A DNA stretch of 40,279 nt from NCBI GenBank assembly GCA_947589685.1, contig CANQCN010000009.1, positions 1-40,279 of the forward strand. Reading direction: 5' to 3'. Every line of letters starts with the position of its first letter. Position 1 is the stretch's first letter. The position numbers and the translations under genes were made by a program. This DNA is from an uncultured Clostridia bacterium (GTDB taxonomy: Bacteria; Bacillota; Clostridia; Christensenellales; CAG-314). Below the pieces are notes generated by a model that was given only the letters and a program-made list of their open reading frames with translations, was not told the DNA's origin and did no database searches. Positions 9,441 to 21,160 of this stretch are shown in pieces.

Positions 9441-10136
9441 ATGAAAAAGAAGAATTTAATATACGCAATACTTTCCTTTGCGGTGGTGCTTGCCGTCTAT
9501 TGCATTGTTTTTCTTGTGATTCCGTTTGCCAAGTCGGCGTCCTCTTGGATAACATTCGGCTTTACGGTGCTTGCTATCTGTTTGAGCGGCGGCGTGTTTG
9601 CCTATGCCTTTTGCGTAAAAAGTCCGAAAAGCAAGCTTTACGGCTTTCCCATTTTTAAGGTGGCGCTGATTTATGCCGCCGTGCAATTCGTCGGCGGTAT
9701 TGCGATTTGCATTGTCGCCGCGTTTGTAAACGTTCCCGTTTGGATCCCGATAGTTTTATTTGTGATTTTCCTTGCGGCGGGAGCTTTGGGCTTTATCGCA
9801 ACAGACAGCGCCAAGGGCATTGTTGAGCAAATAGACGCGGCAACGAGCAGCACGCAGACCATTGCAAAACTTCGGACGGAAGTCGCATCCATAATCGACA
9901 TCTGTGCCGATGCGAACGCACGCGAAAACATACAAAAGTTGGAGGAACTTTTGAAATACAGTGATCCAATGTCTTGCCCCGAAACTATGGATGCGGAAAA
10001 CGACCTTGTTACCAAGACGGCGCAACTTCGCGACAAGGTACAAAACAAGGATTTTGTCCAAGCAGCCGCGCTTGCCGAGGAAATCAAGATAAAATTGGCA
10101 GAACGTAATCGCTTGTGTAAACTTTACAAAAAATAG
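9441..10136 (+). CDS. Membrane protein with several N-terminal TM helices and a C-terminal helical region
   Basis: MKKKNLIYAILSFAVVLAVYCIVFLVIPFA and further hydrophobic stretches; 9 nt after the SPFH gene. Confidence 0.75.
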   Translation: MKKKNLIYAILSFAVVLAVYCIVFLVIPFAKSASSWITFGFTVLAICLSGGVFAYAFCVKSPKSKLYGFPIFKVALIYAAVQFVGGIAICIVAAFVNVPVWIPIVLFVIFLAAGALGFIATDSAKGIVEQIDAATSSTQTIAKLRTEVASIIDICADANARENIQKLEELLKYSDPMSCPETMDAENDLVTKTAQLRDKVQNKDFVQAAALAEEIKIKLAERNRLCKLYKK

Positions 10137-10355
10137 CAGTCGGGTGTTTTTTGCAGCGTTTGTTGTTGTGGGCGCGGCAAATCTCACAACGTGCGATCGG
10201 GTAAACACGGTGGCTTTGTGTACTTTCCGACAATTTGCACCGAACAAATTGCAGAGTTGATTTTTTCTTTGAATTAAGCAATCATTTGTACGCCGAAAGG
10301 GGCGTTGCGTTATTTTTATTTGCGCTCACTTAAATTTTGATCGTAAAACAAAATA

Positions 10356-10396
10356 AACAGCGGTAGAACTGTGGTTCTTCCGCTGTTTTTGTGTGC
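10356..10396. terminator. Probable terminator
   Basis: AACAGCGG..agaac..gttctt CCGCTGTTTTTGTG. Confidence 0.65.
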
Positions 10397-10489
10397 GTAT
10401 GTTCGCCTTGCGTTTGGTCGGGGAATCTAATCTCAATTGTTGTGATGTGGGTGTAAATCAAAGATCGAAATCGGCTTCTGTGTCAAAGC

Positions 10490-10736
10490 GGAATTTGAGT
10501 GAGCGGAGACGCGCGAGTCGCGCGTAGTAGCGGAAAGAACTCAAATTTCGGCGCAATCGCGGGCGTGAACCGAGATTGCGGTCCGCCCCGGAGCTGCCGA
10601 GGGTAAGGGAGACCTCGGCGAAAGTGAAAAAAAATAAGCCGCGTGGAGCGGCTTCCGCAGTAGTCCGACCAAGGCGGCGCTTGCGCCCCGAAGGGGTCGG
10701 TTGCGCAGTCGACCGCACCGCCTTGCGTTTGGTCGG
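10490..10736. repeat. Chain of hairpins ending in dispersed palindromic repeat copy 2
   Basis: Pairs 10490-10500/10539-10549, 10553-10558/10574-10579, 10596-10602/10613-10619, 10636-10642/10648-10654, then the 74-bp repeat at 10662-10736. Confidence 0.75.
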
Positions 10737-10741
10737 TAATA

Positions 10742-11467
10742 TTATTTTTTCAGTAACAACCGCGGCACATCGGCAATATTTCCGTCGGGCACGGTGTATT
10801 TCGGCGCAAAACGCGGCTGTACGTCGAAAGGCGTATGACTTGTTTTGAGCCACAGGCAATCTATCTTTGCATTGCGCGCGCCGTCCACGTCGGACAACGG
10901 GTCGTTGCCGATGTAAACACATTCGCCGCGTTTGAGGTCGTACCTCTTCAACAGTCTTGCAAACAATGTCGCGTCGGGTTTTGCGCAGCCCTCGTCCGAG
11001 GACAAAACAACGCCGTTGAAGTACTTCAACAATCCCAGCTTGGCAAGTTCGGGTTTGGTAAAGCACGCCTGCGCGTTGGAAAGGATGTACAGCTTTTTGC
11101 CGGCGTGTTTAAGCTCTTTCAAGACGTCCGTTACGCCGTCGAACACTCTCAGATATTCGGTGGAAAAGGCTCTGAATTGCTGCGCGATATGCGTTGCAAG
11201 CGATTTCGGCGCCTTTTTGTTTTTGTTGTCGAAGATGTGGCGGAACACCTCCACGACGTCCACTTCGGGGTAGGCGTATTGTTTTTTGCCCAACGTCATT
11301 TGCAGATCGCAGCTGGAAAAATATGCCTCGCGCAGTTCCGACACGGTGTACTCCACGCCGTAAAAGCTCAACGTATCTTTGAGCTTGGACCAGGTCGTTT
11401 CTTCGTATTCGTTGGTGCGAATATCCACCAATGTTCCGTACACGTCGAATATAAAATTTTTGTACAT
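10742..11467 (-). CDS. HAD-superfamily hydrolase
   Basis: MYKNFIFDVYGTLVDI, LYILSNAQ, GCAKPDATLFARLLKRY, ECVYIGNDPLSDVDGARN. Confidence 0.93.
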   Translation of the reverse strand: MYKNFIFDVYGTLVDIRTNEYEETTWSKLKDTLSFYGVEYTVSELREAYFSSCDLQMTLGKKQYAYPEVDVVEVFRHIFDNKNKKAPKSLATHIAQQFRAFSTEYLRVFDGVTDVLKELKHAGKKLYILSNAQACFTKPELAKLGLLKYFNGVVLSSDEGCAKPDATLFARLLKRYDLKRGECVYIGNDPLSDVDGARNAKIDCLWLKTSHTPFDVQPRFAPKYTVPDGNIADVPRLLLKK

Positions 11468-11611
11468 GGCAGACTCCCGATTTGTGATACTTGTATTATA
11501 ATATTCTTTCCTATCCAAATCAAGTGTTTACAAGAAATTTTTTGATAAACCTTTTTGCTTGCAAAACATTGCAAAAAGGGCAAAAGTGCAATATGGGTGC
11601 AAAAAACAAGA

Positions 11612-11941
11612 TCAAAAACCGAGATATTCCACGCCCACCAACAAAATTTCGTTTATCTTGGGATTGGCGATCTTGTATTTCAGCAGTTTGCCCTGCCGTT
11701 CGCACGTCACCACGTCGAGATCGCGCAGCAGACGCAATTGGTGCGAAACCGTCGTCTGGTTCATATTAAGTATCGACGCTATGTCCGATACGCACAGCGG
11801 AGCTATCGTCAATGCGGACAGCAGCTTTACCCTCGACGGATCGGCAAGCAATGCAAAAAACCGCGCAATTCGTTTGACGCTTGCGTCGTCGGGCAGATAG
11901 CAATCCATATCGTCCAAAATTTTCGCCGTTGCGGCTTTCAT
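11612..11941 (-). CDS. ArsR-family HTH transcriptional regulator
   Basis: LADPSRVKLLSALTIAPLCVSDIASILNMNQTTVSHQLRLLRDLDVVTCERQGKLLKYKI. Confidence 0.92.
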   Translation of the reverse strand: MKAATAKILDDMDCYLPDDASVKRIARFFALLADPSRVKLLSALTIAPLCVSDIASILNMNQTTVSHQLRLLRDLDVVTCERQGKLLKYKIANPKINEILLVGVEYLGF

Positions 11942-12068
11942 CGTGCGCCTCCTTTTTGCAGGTAGCTTGTACCTATTTGATACAAAAATTTTAGTATATG
12001 CACGTTGGCGCACTTTGGCGCATATTGTAGTAAAAAAAGAATGTTTGACTGAACAAAGGGGATTTTCT

Positions 12069-12287
12069 ATGAATATTACAACAAGCTTATTGTATCTGCT
12101 GCTGCTTTACGCCGTGCTGGACAAGGACGGAAAGCTCTCCCTCACGACGGGGTTGGTGATAGCCTTTGTGATACTGCTGCTCAATTGCTACTTCGGCAAC
12201 CGTTGCTGCAACGGCAACACGTCCACGACCACAACGACGACAACGACCTCCAACAACGGTATTTTCGGATCTATAAACGGTTTTTGA
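12069..12287 (+). CDS. Small membrane protein with Thr-rich tail
   Basis: MNITTSLLYLLLLYAVLDKDGKLSLTTGLVIAFVILLLNCYFGNRCCNGNTSTTTTTTTTSNNG; aaagggg RBS-like. Confidence 0.65.
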   Translation: MNITTSLLYLLLLYAVLDKDGKLSLTTGLVIAFVILLLNCYFGNRCCNGNTSTTTTTTTTSNNGIFGSINGF

Positions 12288-12293
12288 TATGCC

Positions 12294-12411
12294 CGACCAC
12301 ACGTGCGGCGGTCTATTGCTTGCTGCTGCGCTGACGCATGCGCAATCGACGGTAAAATAAACAACATTTAGAAAATCGACTTCCTCGGCGAAAGTCGATT
12401 TCTTTTTATAC
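12294..12411 (+). repeat. ~115-bp direct repeat copy A with terminal terminator hairpin
   Basis: cgaccacacgtgcggcggtctattgcttgctgctgcgc..aaatcgacttcctcggcgaaagtcgatttcttttt. Confidence 0.9.
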
Positions 12412-12456
12412 TATATATCCCCTAAACCAATGCGCTTACGCGCCGCCGCAGTCGGA

Positions 12457-12570
12457 CTTGTGGGTGGCGCAGGACACCTGCGCGAATTGTTGTAGACTTT
12501 CGCCGGGGAGTGTCCCGCCCCGGCATCCCCCACAAGGACGCGAAGGTTCGGTACACGCCCGAACTTCGCG
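12457..12570. other. Candidate structured RNA/DNA element between the two repeats
   Basis: CTTGTGGG(12457-12464)/CCCACAAG(12529-12536) encloses GCGCAGG/CCTGCGC and GCCGGGG/CCCCGGC, then CGCGAAGGTTCGG/CCGAACTTCGCG. Confidence 0.6.
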
Positions 12571-12592
12571 CATACTGAGTTAAAATATTTCT

Positions 12593-12708
12593 CGACCACA
12601 CGTGCGGCGGTCTATTGCTTGCTGCTGCGCAACGCATTCGCAATCGACGGTCAAGTAAACAACATTAAGGAAATCGACTTCCTCGGCGAAAGTCGATTTC
12701 TTTTAATA
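12593..12708 (+). repeat. ~115-bp direct repeat copy B with terminal terminator hairpin
   Basis: Near-identical to 12294-12411. Confidence 0.9.
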
Positions 12709-12760
12709 TTATTCCTGTCGCTGTGTTTGTTTACTCCGCAATATGTCGATTCGGCAAAGC

Positions 12761-13861
12761 TTATTTGGGCAGGCACGTTCCGTTGGCGATAGTAAAATAT
12801 TTGCAGTTGTCCCCGACAAGCGCCCGCGGCACGTCCGTGGCGGAGGTGAGCAGTATTTGCAGTTCGTCGTCGAAGTTCAACAGTCGTTTTTGCCGTTCGG
12901 TATCCAACTCCGACAACACGTCGTCCAAGATCAGTACGGGGTATTCGCCGATAAGATTTTTGAAGATTTTCAGCTCCGCCAATTTCAGCGACAGCGCGGT
13001 GGTGCGCAGCTGTCCCTGACTGCCGAAGGTGCGTATGTCCACGCCGCTGAGCTTCAACGCCACGTCGTCACGTTGACAGCCCGTCGAGGTGTAGCGTAGA
13101 GCAAAGTCTTTTTCCAAACTGTCCGCAAGCGCCGCGCGGTAATTTGCGACAAGCTCCGAGTAGCCCTCTCCCTTTATTTGCGTTACGTAATCCAATTCCA
13201 ACTGTTCTTTGTCGTCGGTAAGCGCCGCATGCGTCTCTTTTGCGAAAACTTTGAGCTTTTCGCAAAAATTTTTGCGTTTCATTATTATTTTTGCGCCTTC
13301 TTCGGCGATCTGCTCGTCCCACACAAACACCGTTTCTTTCAACTCGTTTGACGAATCGGCTTGTTTGAGCAGATTGTTTCGTTGCGCAAGCGCTTTGTTG
13401 AAGCGACTCAGCCCGTAAAAATAGCTTTTGTCCGTTTGGCACAGATCCACGTCGAGAAAGCGTCTGCGCTCTGCGGGCGATTGACTGATTATGCGTATCT
13501 CGTCGGGGGAAAAATATATACAGTTCAGGTATCCCATCAGCTCGCCGATCTTGCTCAGGGGCACGCTGTTTACGCAGATCTGCTTTTTTGCGCCTACTCC
13601 GAGCGTAACGGCAATTTCGCCGTCGCCGAAACGGCAGCGATACCTCACGCGTACGTAGGCTTTGTCGCAGCCCCAACGTATCAGTTCTTTGTCTTTGTCG
13701 GTGCGGGGGCTTTTTCCCAAGCAACAAAAGCACACGCTCTCTGCCAGATTTGTTTTGCCCTGAGCGTTGTCTCCGCAAAAGATATTAAGTTGTTCTCCCG
13801 GCAGCACTTTTTGACGGGTGAGATTGCGCCAATTGCTTACGGAGATCTCCGTCACCTTCAT
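12761..13861 (-). CDS. recF: DNA replication/repair protein RecF
   Basis: VSNWRNLTRQKVLPGEQLNIFCGDNAQGKTNLAESV (Walker A), FSPDEIRIISQSPAERRRFLD, GSQGQLRTTALSLKLAE, LILDDVLSELD. Confidence 0.96.
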   Translation of the reverse strand: MKVTEISVSNWRNLTRQKVLPGEQLNIFCGDNAQGKTNLAESVCFCCLGKSPRTDKDKELIRWGCDKAYVRVRYRCRFGDGEIAVTLGVGAKKQICVNSVPLSKIGELMGYLNCIYFSPDEIRIISQSPAERRRFLDVDLCQTDKSYFYGLSRFNKALAQRNNLLKQADSSNELKETVFVWDEQIAEEGAKIIMKRKNFCEKLKVFAKETHAALTDDKEQLELDYVTQIKGEGYSELVANYRAALADSLEKDFALRYTSTGCQRDDVALKLSGVDIRTFGSQGQLRTTALSLKLAELKIFKNLIGEYPVLILDDVLSELDTERQKRLLNFDDELQILLTSATDVPRALVGDNCKYFTIANGTCLPK

Positions 13862-14105
13862 AACGGTTTTATTTTACCATATTTTTCGCAAATTTACAAC
13901 ATTCTGTGCGGTATTGTATTTCGGGCTGTATCGGGCAAAACCCTCAACGGGGTCTATCTCCACGCAAAAGGTGCTTTTTGCCGAAATAAAGCGGTTTGCG
14001 GGCGTTAAAATGCAAATCAGCGAAAATAGTTCGATATTTTTCGATATAAATTGTGTACAAAGATAATTATTTATGATACAATATATTTAATTAAATTATC
14101 AATAA

Positions 14106-16022
<1,917 letters not shown>

Positions 16023-16032
16023 GGAGACAGCT

Positions 16033-18543
16033 ATGGCAAACAAAAACGACATTCAAAACTTCGATTACGTAAACGCCTTGGACAAAACCACCGTCAAGGT
16101 GGTCAAGATGGAAGAGGAAATGAAAAAATCTTTCATCGCTTATGCAATGGCGGTCAATGTTTCCCGCGCCATCCCCGACGTTAGGGACGGCTTGAAGCCC
16201 GTTCACAGACGTATACTTTACGCAATGGGCGAGCTTAACCTTTTCAACGACAAGCCCACGCGTAAATCCGCCCGTATCGTCGGCGACGTGCTGGGCAAGT
16301 ACCACCCTCACGGCGACAGCGCCGTTTACGAGGCGTTGGTGCGCCTTGCGCAGGACTTTTCCATTCGCTGCCCGTTGGTGGACGGACAAGGCAACTTCGG
16401 CAGCGTAGACGGCGATCCGCCGGCTGCACAGCGTTACACGGAAGCCAAGCTTTCCAAGATCGCGTCCGAAATGCTGCGCGACATCGACAAAAACACCGTC
16501 GACTTTTATCCCAACTTCGACAACACGCTTATGCAGCCCACGGTGCTGCCCAGCCGTTTTCCCAACCTGTTGGTAAACGGCGCCGACGGCATAGCGGTCG
16601 GTATGGCGACCAACATTCCCCCTCACAATCTCGGAGAGGTCATCAACGGCGCGATTGCGGTACTCAACAACCCCGACGTGACCGTTGAGGAATTGATGAA
16701 AATAATTCCCGCGCCCGATTTCCCCACCGGCGGCACAATTATGGGACGCGCGGGCATTCGCGCCGCATACAAAACGGGCAAAGGCACGATACTCGTGCGC
16801 GCCAAGACGGAGATAGAGGATCACAACGGCAGACAGCGCATCATCGTCACCGAGATACCGTATCAAGTCAACAAAGCCAAGCTTGTAGAGACTATCGCCG
16901 GAATGGTGAAGGACAAAAAGCTGGAAGGCATTGCCGATATTCGCGAGGAAAGCGATCGTCACGGCATGCGCATAGTGTTCGATCTCAAACGGGACGCAAA
17001 CGCTCAGGTGGTGCTGAATATGATGTTCAAGCACACCCAGCTGCAAGTATCCGACGGTATCATTTTGTTGGCGCTTGCCGACGGCGAACCCAAGATACTC
17101 AACCTCAAAGAGATCCTCACCTATTACATTGCGCACCAACGCGAGGTGGTCACCCGCCGCACGCAGTTCGATCTGGAAAAGGCAGAGGACCGTCACCACA
17201 TCATTTTGGGCTTGGTCATTGCGCTGGACAACATCGACAGAGTGATACAGATCATCAAGGAGAGCCGCGACCGTCAGATAGCCGCTCAACAATTGATGGC
17301 GGAATTTGCTTTGAGCGAGCGCCAGACGAACGCCATTTTGGAAATGCGTCTTTCCCGCCTTACCCAATTGGAAGTGGAAAGCCTCAAAGAAGAGCTTGCC
17401 GAATTGGAACGCCTCATTGCCGATCTCAAAGATATTCTCGCCAAACCCGCGCGCGTGTCGGAGATCATTCAAAACGAACTCGTCGAAATACGCGAAAAGT
17501 ACGGCGAACCGCGCAAAACGGAGATATGCACCGACTATTCGGAGATAGATATAGGCGACCTGATAGAAAAAGAGGACGTCGTCATATCTATGACGCACCT
17601 CGGCTACGTCAAGCGTTTGCCCGTCGCCGAATACCGCACGCAAAAGCGCGGCGGCAAGGGCGTTACGGCGCACAAACCGCGCGAAGAGGACTTTGTGGAA
17701 AAGATGTTCATCACCAACACCCACGACGATCTGCTGTTTTTCAGCAACAAGGGCAAGGTGTACTGCATCAAGGGCTACGAGGTGCCGGAGGCGGAACGTA
17801 CCGCGCGCGGCAGAGCCATCGTCAACATTTTGCAGTTGGATCAGGACGAAAAGGTCACCGCCGTCATTCCGCGCAAGGAGGACAGCCGAGGCAATCTGAT
17901 AATGGCAACGCGCAACGGACTCATCAAAAAGACCGACCTGGCGGAGTTCGAATCCATTCGCAAAACGGGCAAGATAGCCATTTCTCTGTTGGAAGGCGAC
18001 GAGCTTATCGGCGTGGATATGACAACGGGCTACGACGAAGTGCTTATGGCAAGTCACGAAGGCAAATGTATCCGCTTTGCCGAAGAGGACGTCCGCGCAA
18101 TGGGACGCGAGGCGCAAGGCGTGCGCTCTATGGACCTTGACAAGGGCGACTACGTGGTGGATATGGCAATTGCGCGCAACGGCGTGGAAGTGCTTACCGT
18201 TTCCGAAAACGGCTACGGCAAGCGCAGCGATCTTGTCGATTACCGTTTGCAATCGCGTTACGGCAAGGGTATCAAGGCGGGCGTATTCAACGAAAAGACG
18301 GGCAAACTCGTAAATTTGAAGCTTATCGATCCCGACAACGACGTTATGCTTATCGCCGACAACGGCATCGTCATTCGTATCCGCGCTAAGGATATCAGCA
18401 AGATAGGCAGAGACACAATGGGCGTACGCGTAATGAAATTCAAGGGCGACGCGCATGTGGTGTGCGTATCCGAAAGTCCCGTTTCCGACGAAATGGACGG
18501 TGAAGGCTCCGAAGGCGAAGGTTCGGGCAGCGCAGAGGAATGA
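16033..18543 (+). CDS. gyrA: DNA gyrase subunit A
   Basis: SYAMxV-type N-term, [55 protein letters not shown]; GyrA-box-like QKRGGKG. Confidence 0.97.
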   Translation: MANKNDIQNFDYVNALDKTTVKVVKMEEEMKKSFIAYAMAVNVSRAIPDVRDGLKPVHRRILYAMGELNLFNDKPTRKSARIVGDVLGKYHPHGDSAVYEALVRLAQDFSIRCPLVDGQGNFGSVDGDPPAAQRYTEAKLSKIASEMLRDIDKNTVDFYPNFDNTLMQPTVLPSRFPNLLVNGADGIAVGMATNIPPHNLGEVINGAIAVLNNPDVTVEELMKIIPAPDFPTGGTIMGRAGIRAAYKTGKGTILVRAKTEIEDHNGRQRIIVTEIPYQVNKAKLVETIAGMVKDKKLEGIADIREESDRHGMRIVFDLKRDANAQVVLNMMFKHTQLQVSDGIILLALADGEPKILNLKEILTYYIAHQREVVTRRTQFDLEKAEDRHHIILGLVIALDNIDRVIQIIKESRDRQIAAQQLMAEFALSERQTNAILEMRLSRLTQLEVESLKEELAELERLIADLKDILAKPARVSEIIQNELVEIREKYGEPRKTEICTDYSEIDIGDLIEKEDVVISMTHLGYVKRLPVAEYRTQKRGGKGVTAHKPREEDFVEKMFITNTHDDLLFFSNKGKVYCIKGYEVPEAERTARGRAIVNILQLDQDEKVTAVIPRKEDSRGNLIMATRNGLIKKTDLAEFESIRKTGKIAISLLEGDELIGVDMTTGYDEVLMASHEGKCIRFAEEDVRAMGREAQGVRSMDLDKGDYVVDMAIARNGVEVLTVSENGYGKRSDLVDYRLQSRYGKGIKAGVFNEKTGKLVNLKLIDPDNDVMLIADNGIVIRIRAKDISKIGRDTMGVRVMKFKGDAHVVCVSESPVSDEMDGEGSEGEGSGSAEE

Positions 18544-18549
18544 TCTGAC

Positions 18550-20247
18550 ATGTTGGATTACAAAAAACTTATCGCAAGCAAAATAAAGGCTCCGCTGGAA
18601 ACGGCGGAGCTGCTGTCGATGATAACGGAAACCGCCGACGACTCTTTCGGCGATTATGCTTTTCCGTGTTTCCGATTGGCGCGCGTAATGCATATGTCTC
18701 CCGCTCAGATCGCGGAAAAGCTGTGCGCCGAAACGGAGCTTGACGAACACATAGTAAAGGTCCAAGCCGTCAACGGCTATCTAAACTTTTTCGTCAATCG
18801 CTCGGAGCTGATCCGGGAGGTGATCTCCGACGTGTTCGCCGCCCGCGGAAAATACGGAAATAGCGATATGGGGTGCGGAAAAACCGTTTGTATCGATTAC
18901 AGCTCGGTAAATATATGCAAGTCCTTTCACATAGGACACCTATCCACGACGGCGATAGGCAGCGCTTTGTACAAAATTTACAGCGCGTTGGGCTACAAAG
19001 TGGTGGGCATCAATCACCTTGGCGACTACGGCACGCAATTCGGCAAGATGATCGTCGCCTTCAAGCTTTGGGGCGATCGCAAAACCGCCGAACGCGAGGG
19101 CGTAGGCGAGTTGCAGCGGTTGTACGTCAAGTTTCACCAAGAGGAGCCGTCTCATCCGGAGCTTACCGAGCAAGCGCGCGAGTGGTTTGCCCGTATAGAA
19201 AAAGGCGACCCCGAAGCGTTGGAATTGTTTGAGCTTTTCAAGCGGATAACCTTGGACGAAGTAAAGACGGTATACGACCGTCTCAACGTAAAGTTCGACA
19301 GTTGGAACGGCGAAAGTTTTTTCAACGACAAGATGGACGCCCCCTTGCAAATGCTGAGAGACAAGGGCTTGATAACCGAAAGTCAAGGCGCGCAGATAGT
19401 GGACCTGACCGATTACGGCATGCCGCCTTGTCTGCTCGTCAAGTCGGACGGAAGCAGTCTGTACGCCACGCGCGATATAGCCGCGGCGATATGGCGCAAG
19501 CGTGAGTACGACTTCGACAAATGTCTGTACGTGGTGGCGTATCAGCAAAATCTTCACTTCAAGCAGTTTTTCAAGGTTTTGGAGCTTGCCGGGCTTGATT
19601 GGGCAAAGGACTTGGTGCATGTGGCTTTCGGTATGGTCAGTCTCGAAGACGGCGCCATGTCCACGCGCAAAGGCAACGTGGTGCTGCTTAAAGACGTCAT
19701 AGACAAGTCGGTGGCAAAGGCAAAAGAGATCATTTCGCAAAAAAATCCCGATCTTGCCGACCGCGACAAGGTCGCCGAACAGGTGGGCGTGGGAGCGGTG
19801 CTGTTTTCCGCGTTGGAGAACAGCCGCATAAAGGATATTGTGTTCAGCTATGACCGCGTACTCAACTTCGACGGCGAAACATCGCCCTATTTACAGTATA
19901 CTTACGCACGCTGCAATTCTATTTTGGAAAAGGCGGGCGACTACAAATCGAGCAAAATTCCCGGCGACTACCGCGTATTGGACGATCCCGAAACGTTGCG
20001 TCTCATCAAGCTGATAGGCAGCTTTCCTCAGGCTGTCAAGGACGCCGCCGCCAAGTACGAACCGAGCGTCATTTCCGCGCTGCTAATTGACATAGCGCAG
20101 GCATTCAACCGTTTTTACATCGAACACCGCGTGCTTTCCGACGATCTTACCGAGCAAAACGCCCGTCTGCAAGTGGTGGAAGTTACCGCGTCGGTGTTGA
20201 AACGCGGTCTTGCGTTGCTCGGCATCGAAGCGCCGGACAAAATGTAA
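18550..20247 (+). CDS. argS: Arginyl-tRNA synthetase
   Basis: VCIDYSSVNICKSFHIGHLSTTAIGSALYKIYSALGYKVVGINHLGDYGTQFGKMIVAF; DALR-type anticodon-binding C-term. Confidence 0.96.
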   Translation: MLDYKKLIASKIKAPLETAELLSMITETADDSFGDYAFPCFRLARVMHMSPAQIAEKLCAETELDEHIVKVQAVNGYLNFFVNRSELIREVISDVFAARGKYGNSDMGCGKTVCIDYSSVNICKSFHIGHLSTTAIGSALYKIYSALGYKVVGINHLGDYGTQFGKMIVAFKLWGDRKTAEREGVGELQRLYVKFHQEEPSHPELTEQAREWFARIEKGDPEALELFELFKRITLDEVKTVYDRLNVKFDSWNGESFFNDKMDAPLQMLRDKGLITESQGAQIVDLTDYGMPPCLLVKSDGSSLYATRDIAAAIWRKREYDFDKCLYVVAYQQNLHFKQFFKVLELAGLDWAKDLVHVAFGMVSLEDGAMSTRKGNVVLLKDVIDKSVAKAKEIISQKNPDLADRDKVAEQVGVGAVLFSALENSRIKDIVFSYDRVLNFDGETSPYLQYTYARCNSILEKAGDYKSSKIPGDYRVLDDPETLRLIKLIGSFPQAVKDAAAKYEPSVISALLIDIAQAFNRFYIEHRVLSDDLTEQNARLQVVEVTASVLKRGLALLGIEAPDKM

Positions 20248-20260
20248 GTCGCGTCGGGTA

Positions 20261-20861
20261 TTCGATGCAAAACGGCTTCGCTTCGCGCACTGCGTGCGCT
20301 CGTTGCAGATTGTTTTGCATCGAACACCCTCGCTCCTAGTGAAATAAGGACGGACTTTATATAAAATTGCTTCACTGCGTGTGCCACACCATTTAGCGAC
20401 ATTGTCGAGACTTGGTGTGGCACACTTGTTGCAGATTATTTTGCATGGGGACATACTCGCTCCGTCGTCGCAGCACGCCCTTGACATTACCGCCCGCGCG
20501 AGCAGCGTGGGCGGTATCGCTGTCTGGCGGCTGCTCCTCTCCCCATCAAGTCTCCGTTGTCGACTTGACGGGGCCCCGTATTAGCCCGCGCCCCGCCGCC
20601 CGCTCCATTCGCGGAGACAAAGTTCGCAACTGGTAACACCAACCTTCCCCGTCAAGCGAGTTGAGGGGCGCGCCACGAAAAGCGAACGTGTCCTGTGGAC
20701 ACTTCGCTGTGAGCGCGGGCAAGTTGGTGCTTTTCTAATGCACCAACGCAGTCGGGACCGCCAAAAGGGTACCCGCACAATTTGAGCTTGCGAAAATTGT
20801 GTGGGAGAGGACGACCCGCCTGTCAGCGGTACCAACCGCATTGTGTGCGGTTGGTGCTGAC
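20261..20861. repeat. Chain of at least eight unrelated hairpins (palindrome-rich intergenic island)
   Basis: Arms: 20261-20273/20312-20324; 20379-20390/20414-20425; 20489-20499/20505-20515; 20541-20552/20562-20573; 20681-20693/20697-20708; 20723-20730/20740-20747; 20772-20783/20794-20805; 20822-20840/20846-20861. Confidence 0.85.
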
Positions 20862-21080
20862 TATGGCGTGGGAGGACGAGGTGGAAGACGGGTTTTAGAG
20901 ATAGATTTGATTCGAGCATCACAAAAGGCTCCACTTGATGAGCAAGGGGAGCTGTCGAACGAAGTGAGACTGAGGGGTTTGAATTTTTTTAGCTACGCCC
21001 TCGTTGCAGATTATTCTGAGTCGCGATGCACTCGCTTCGGGTGAAACAAGGACGAACGTATTTTAATATTATTATAATCA

Positions 21081-21122
21081 CGCCGCACGATTTGGTGGTA
21101 ACAAGAACCACTTTGTGCGGCG
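21081..21122. terminator. Hairpin, possible terminator between repeat island and amidase
   Basis: CGCCGCAC..GGTGGT aacaaga ACCAC..GTGCGGCG. Confidence 0.5.
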
Positions 21123-21160
21123 TTCTTCGTTGCAGATTTGATTTAAGCTGCAAGCACGTG

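Noticed and set aside
20261-21060. Short ORFs in the hairpin region after argS
   Set aside because: They are translations of repeats and palindromes; no starts with RBS, no family resemblance.
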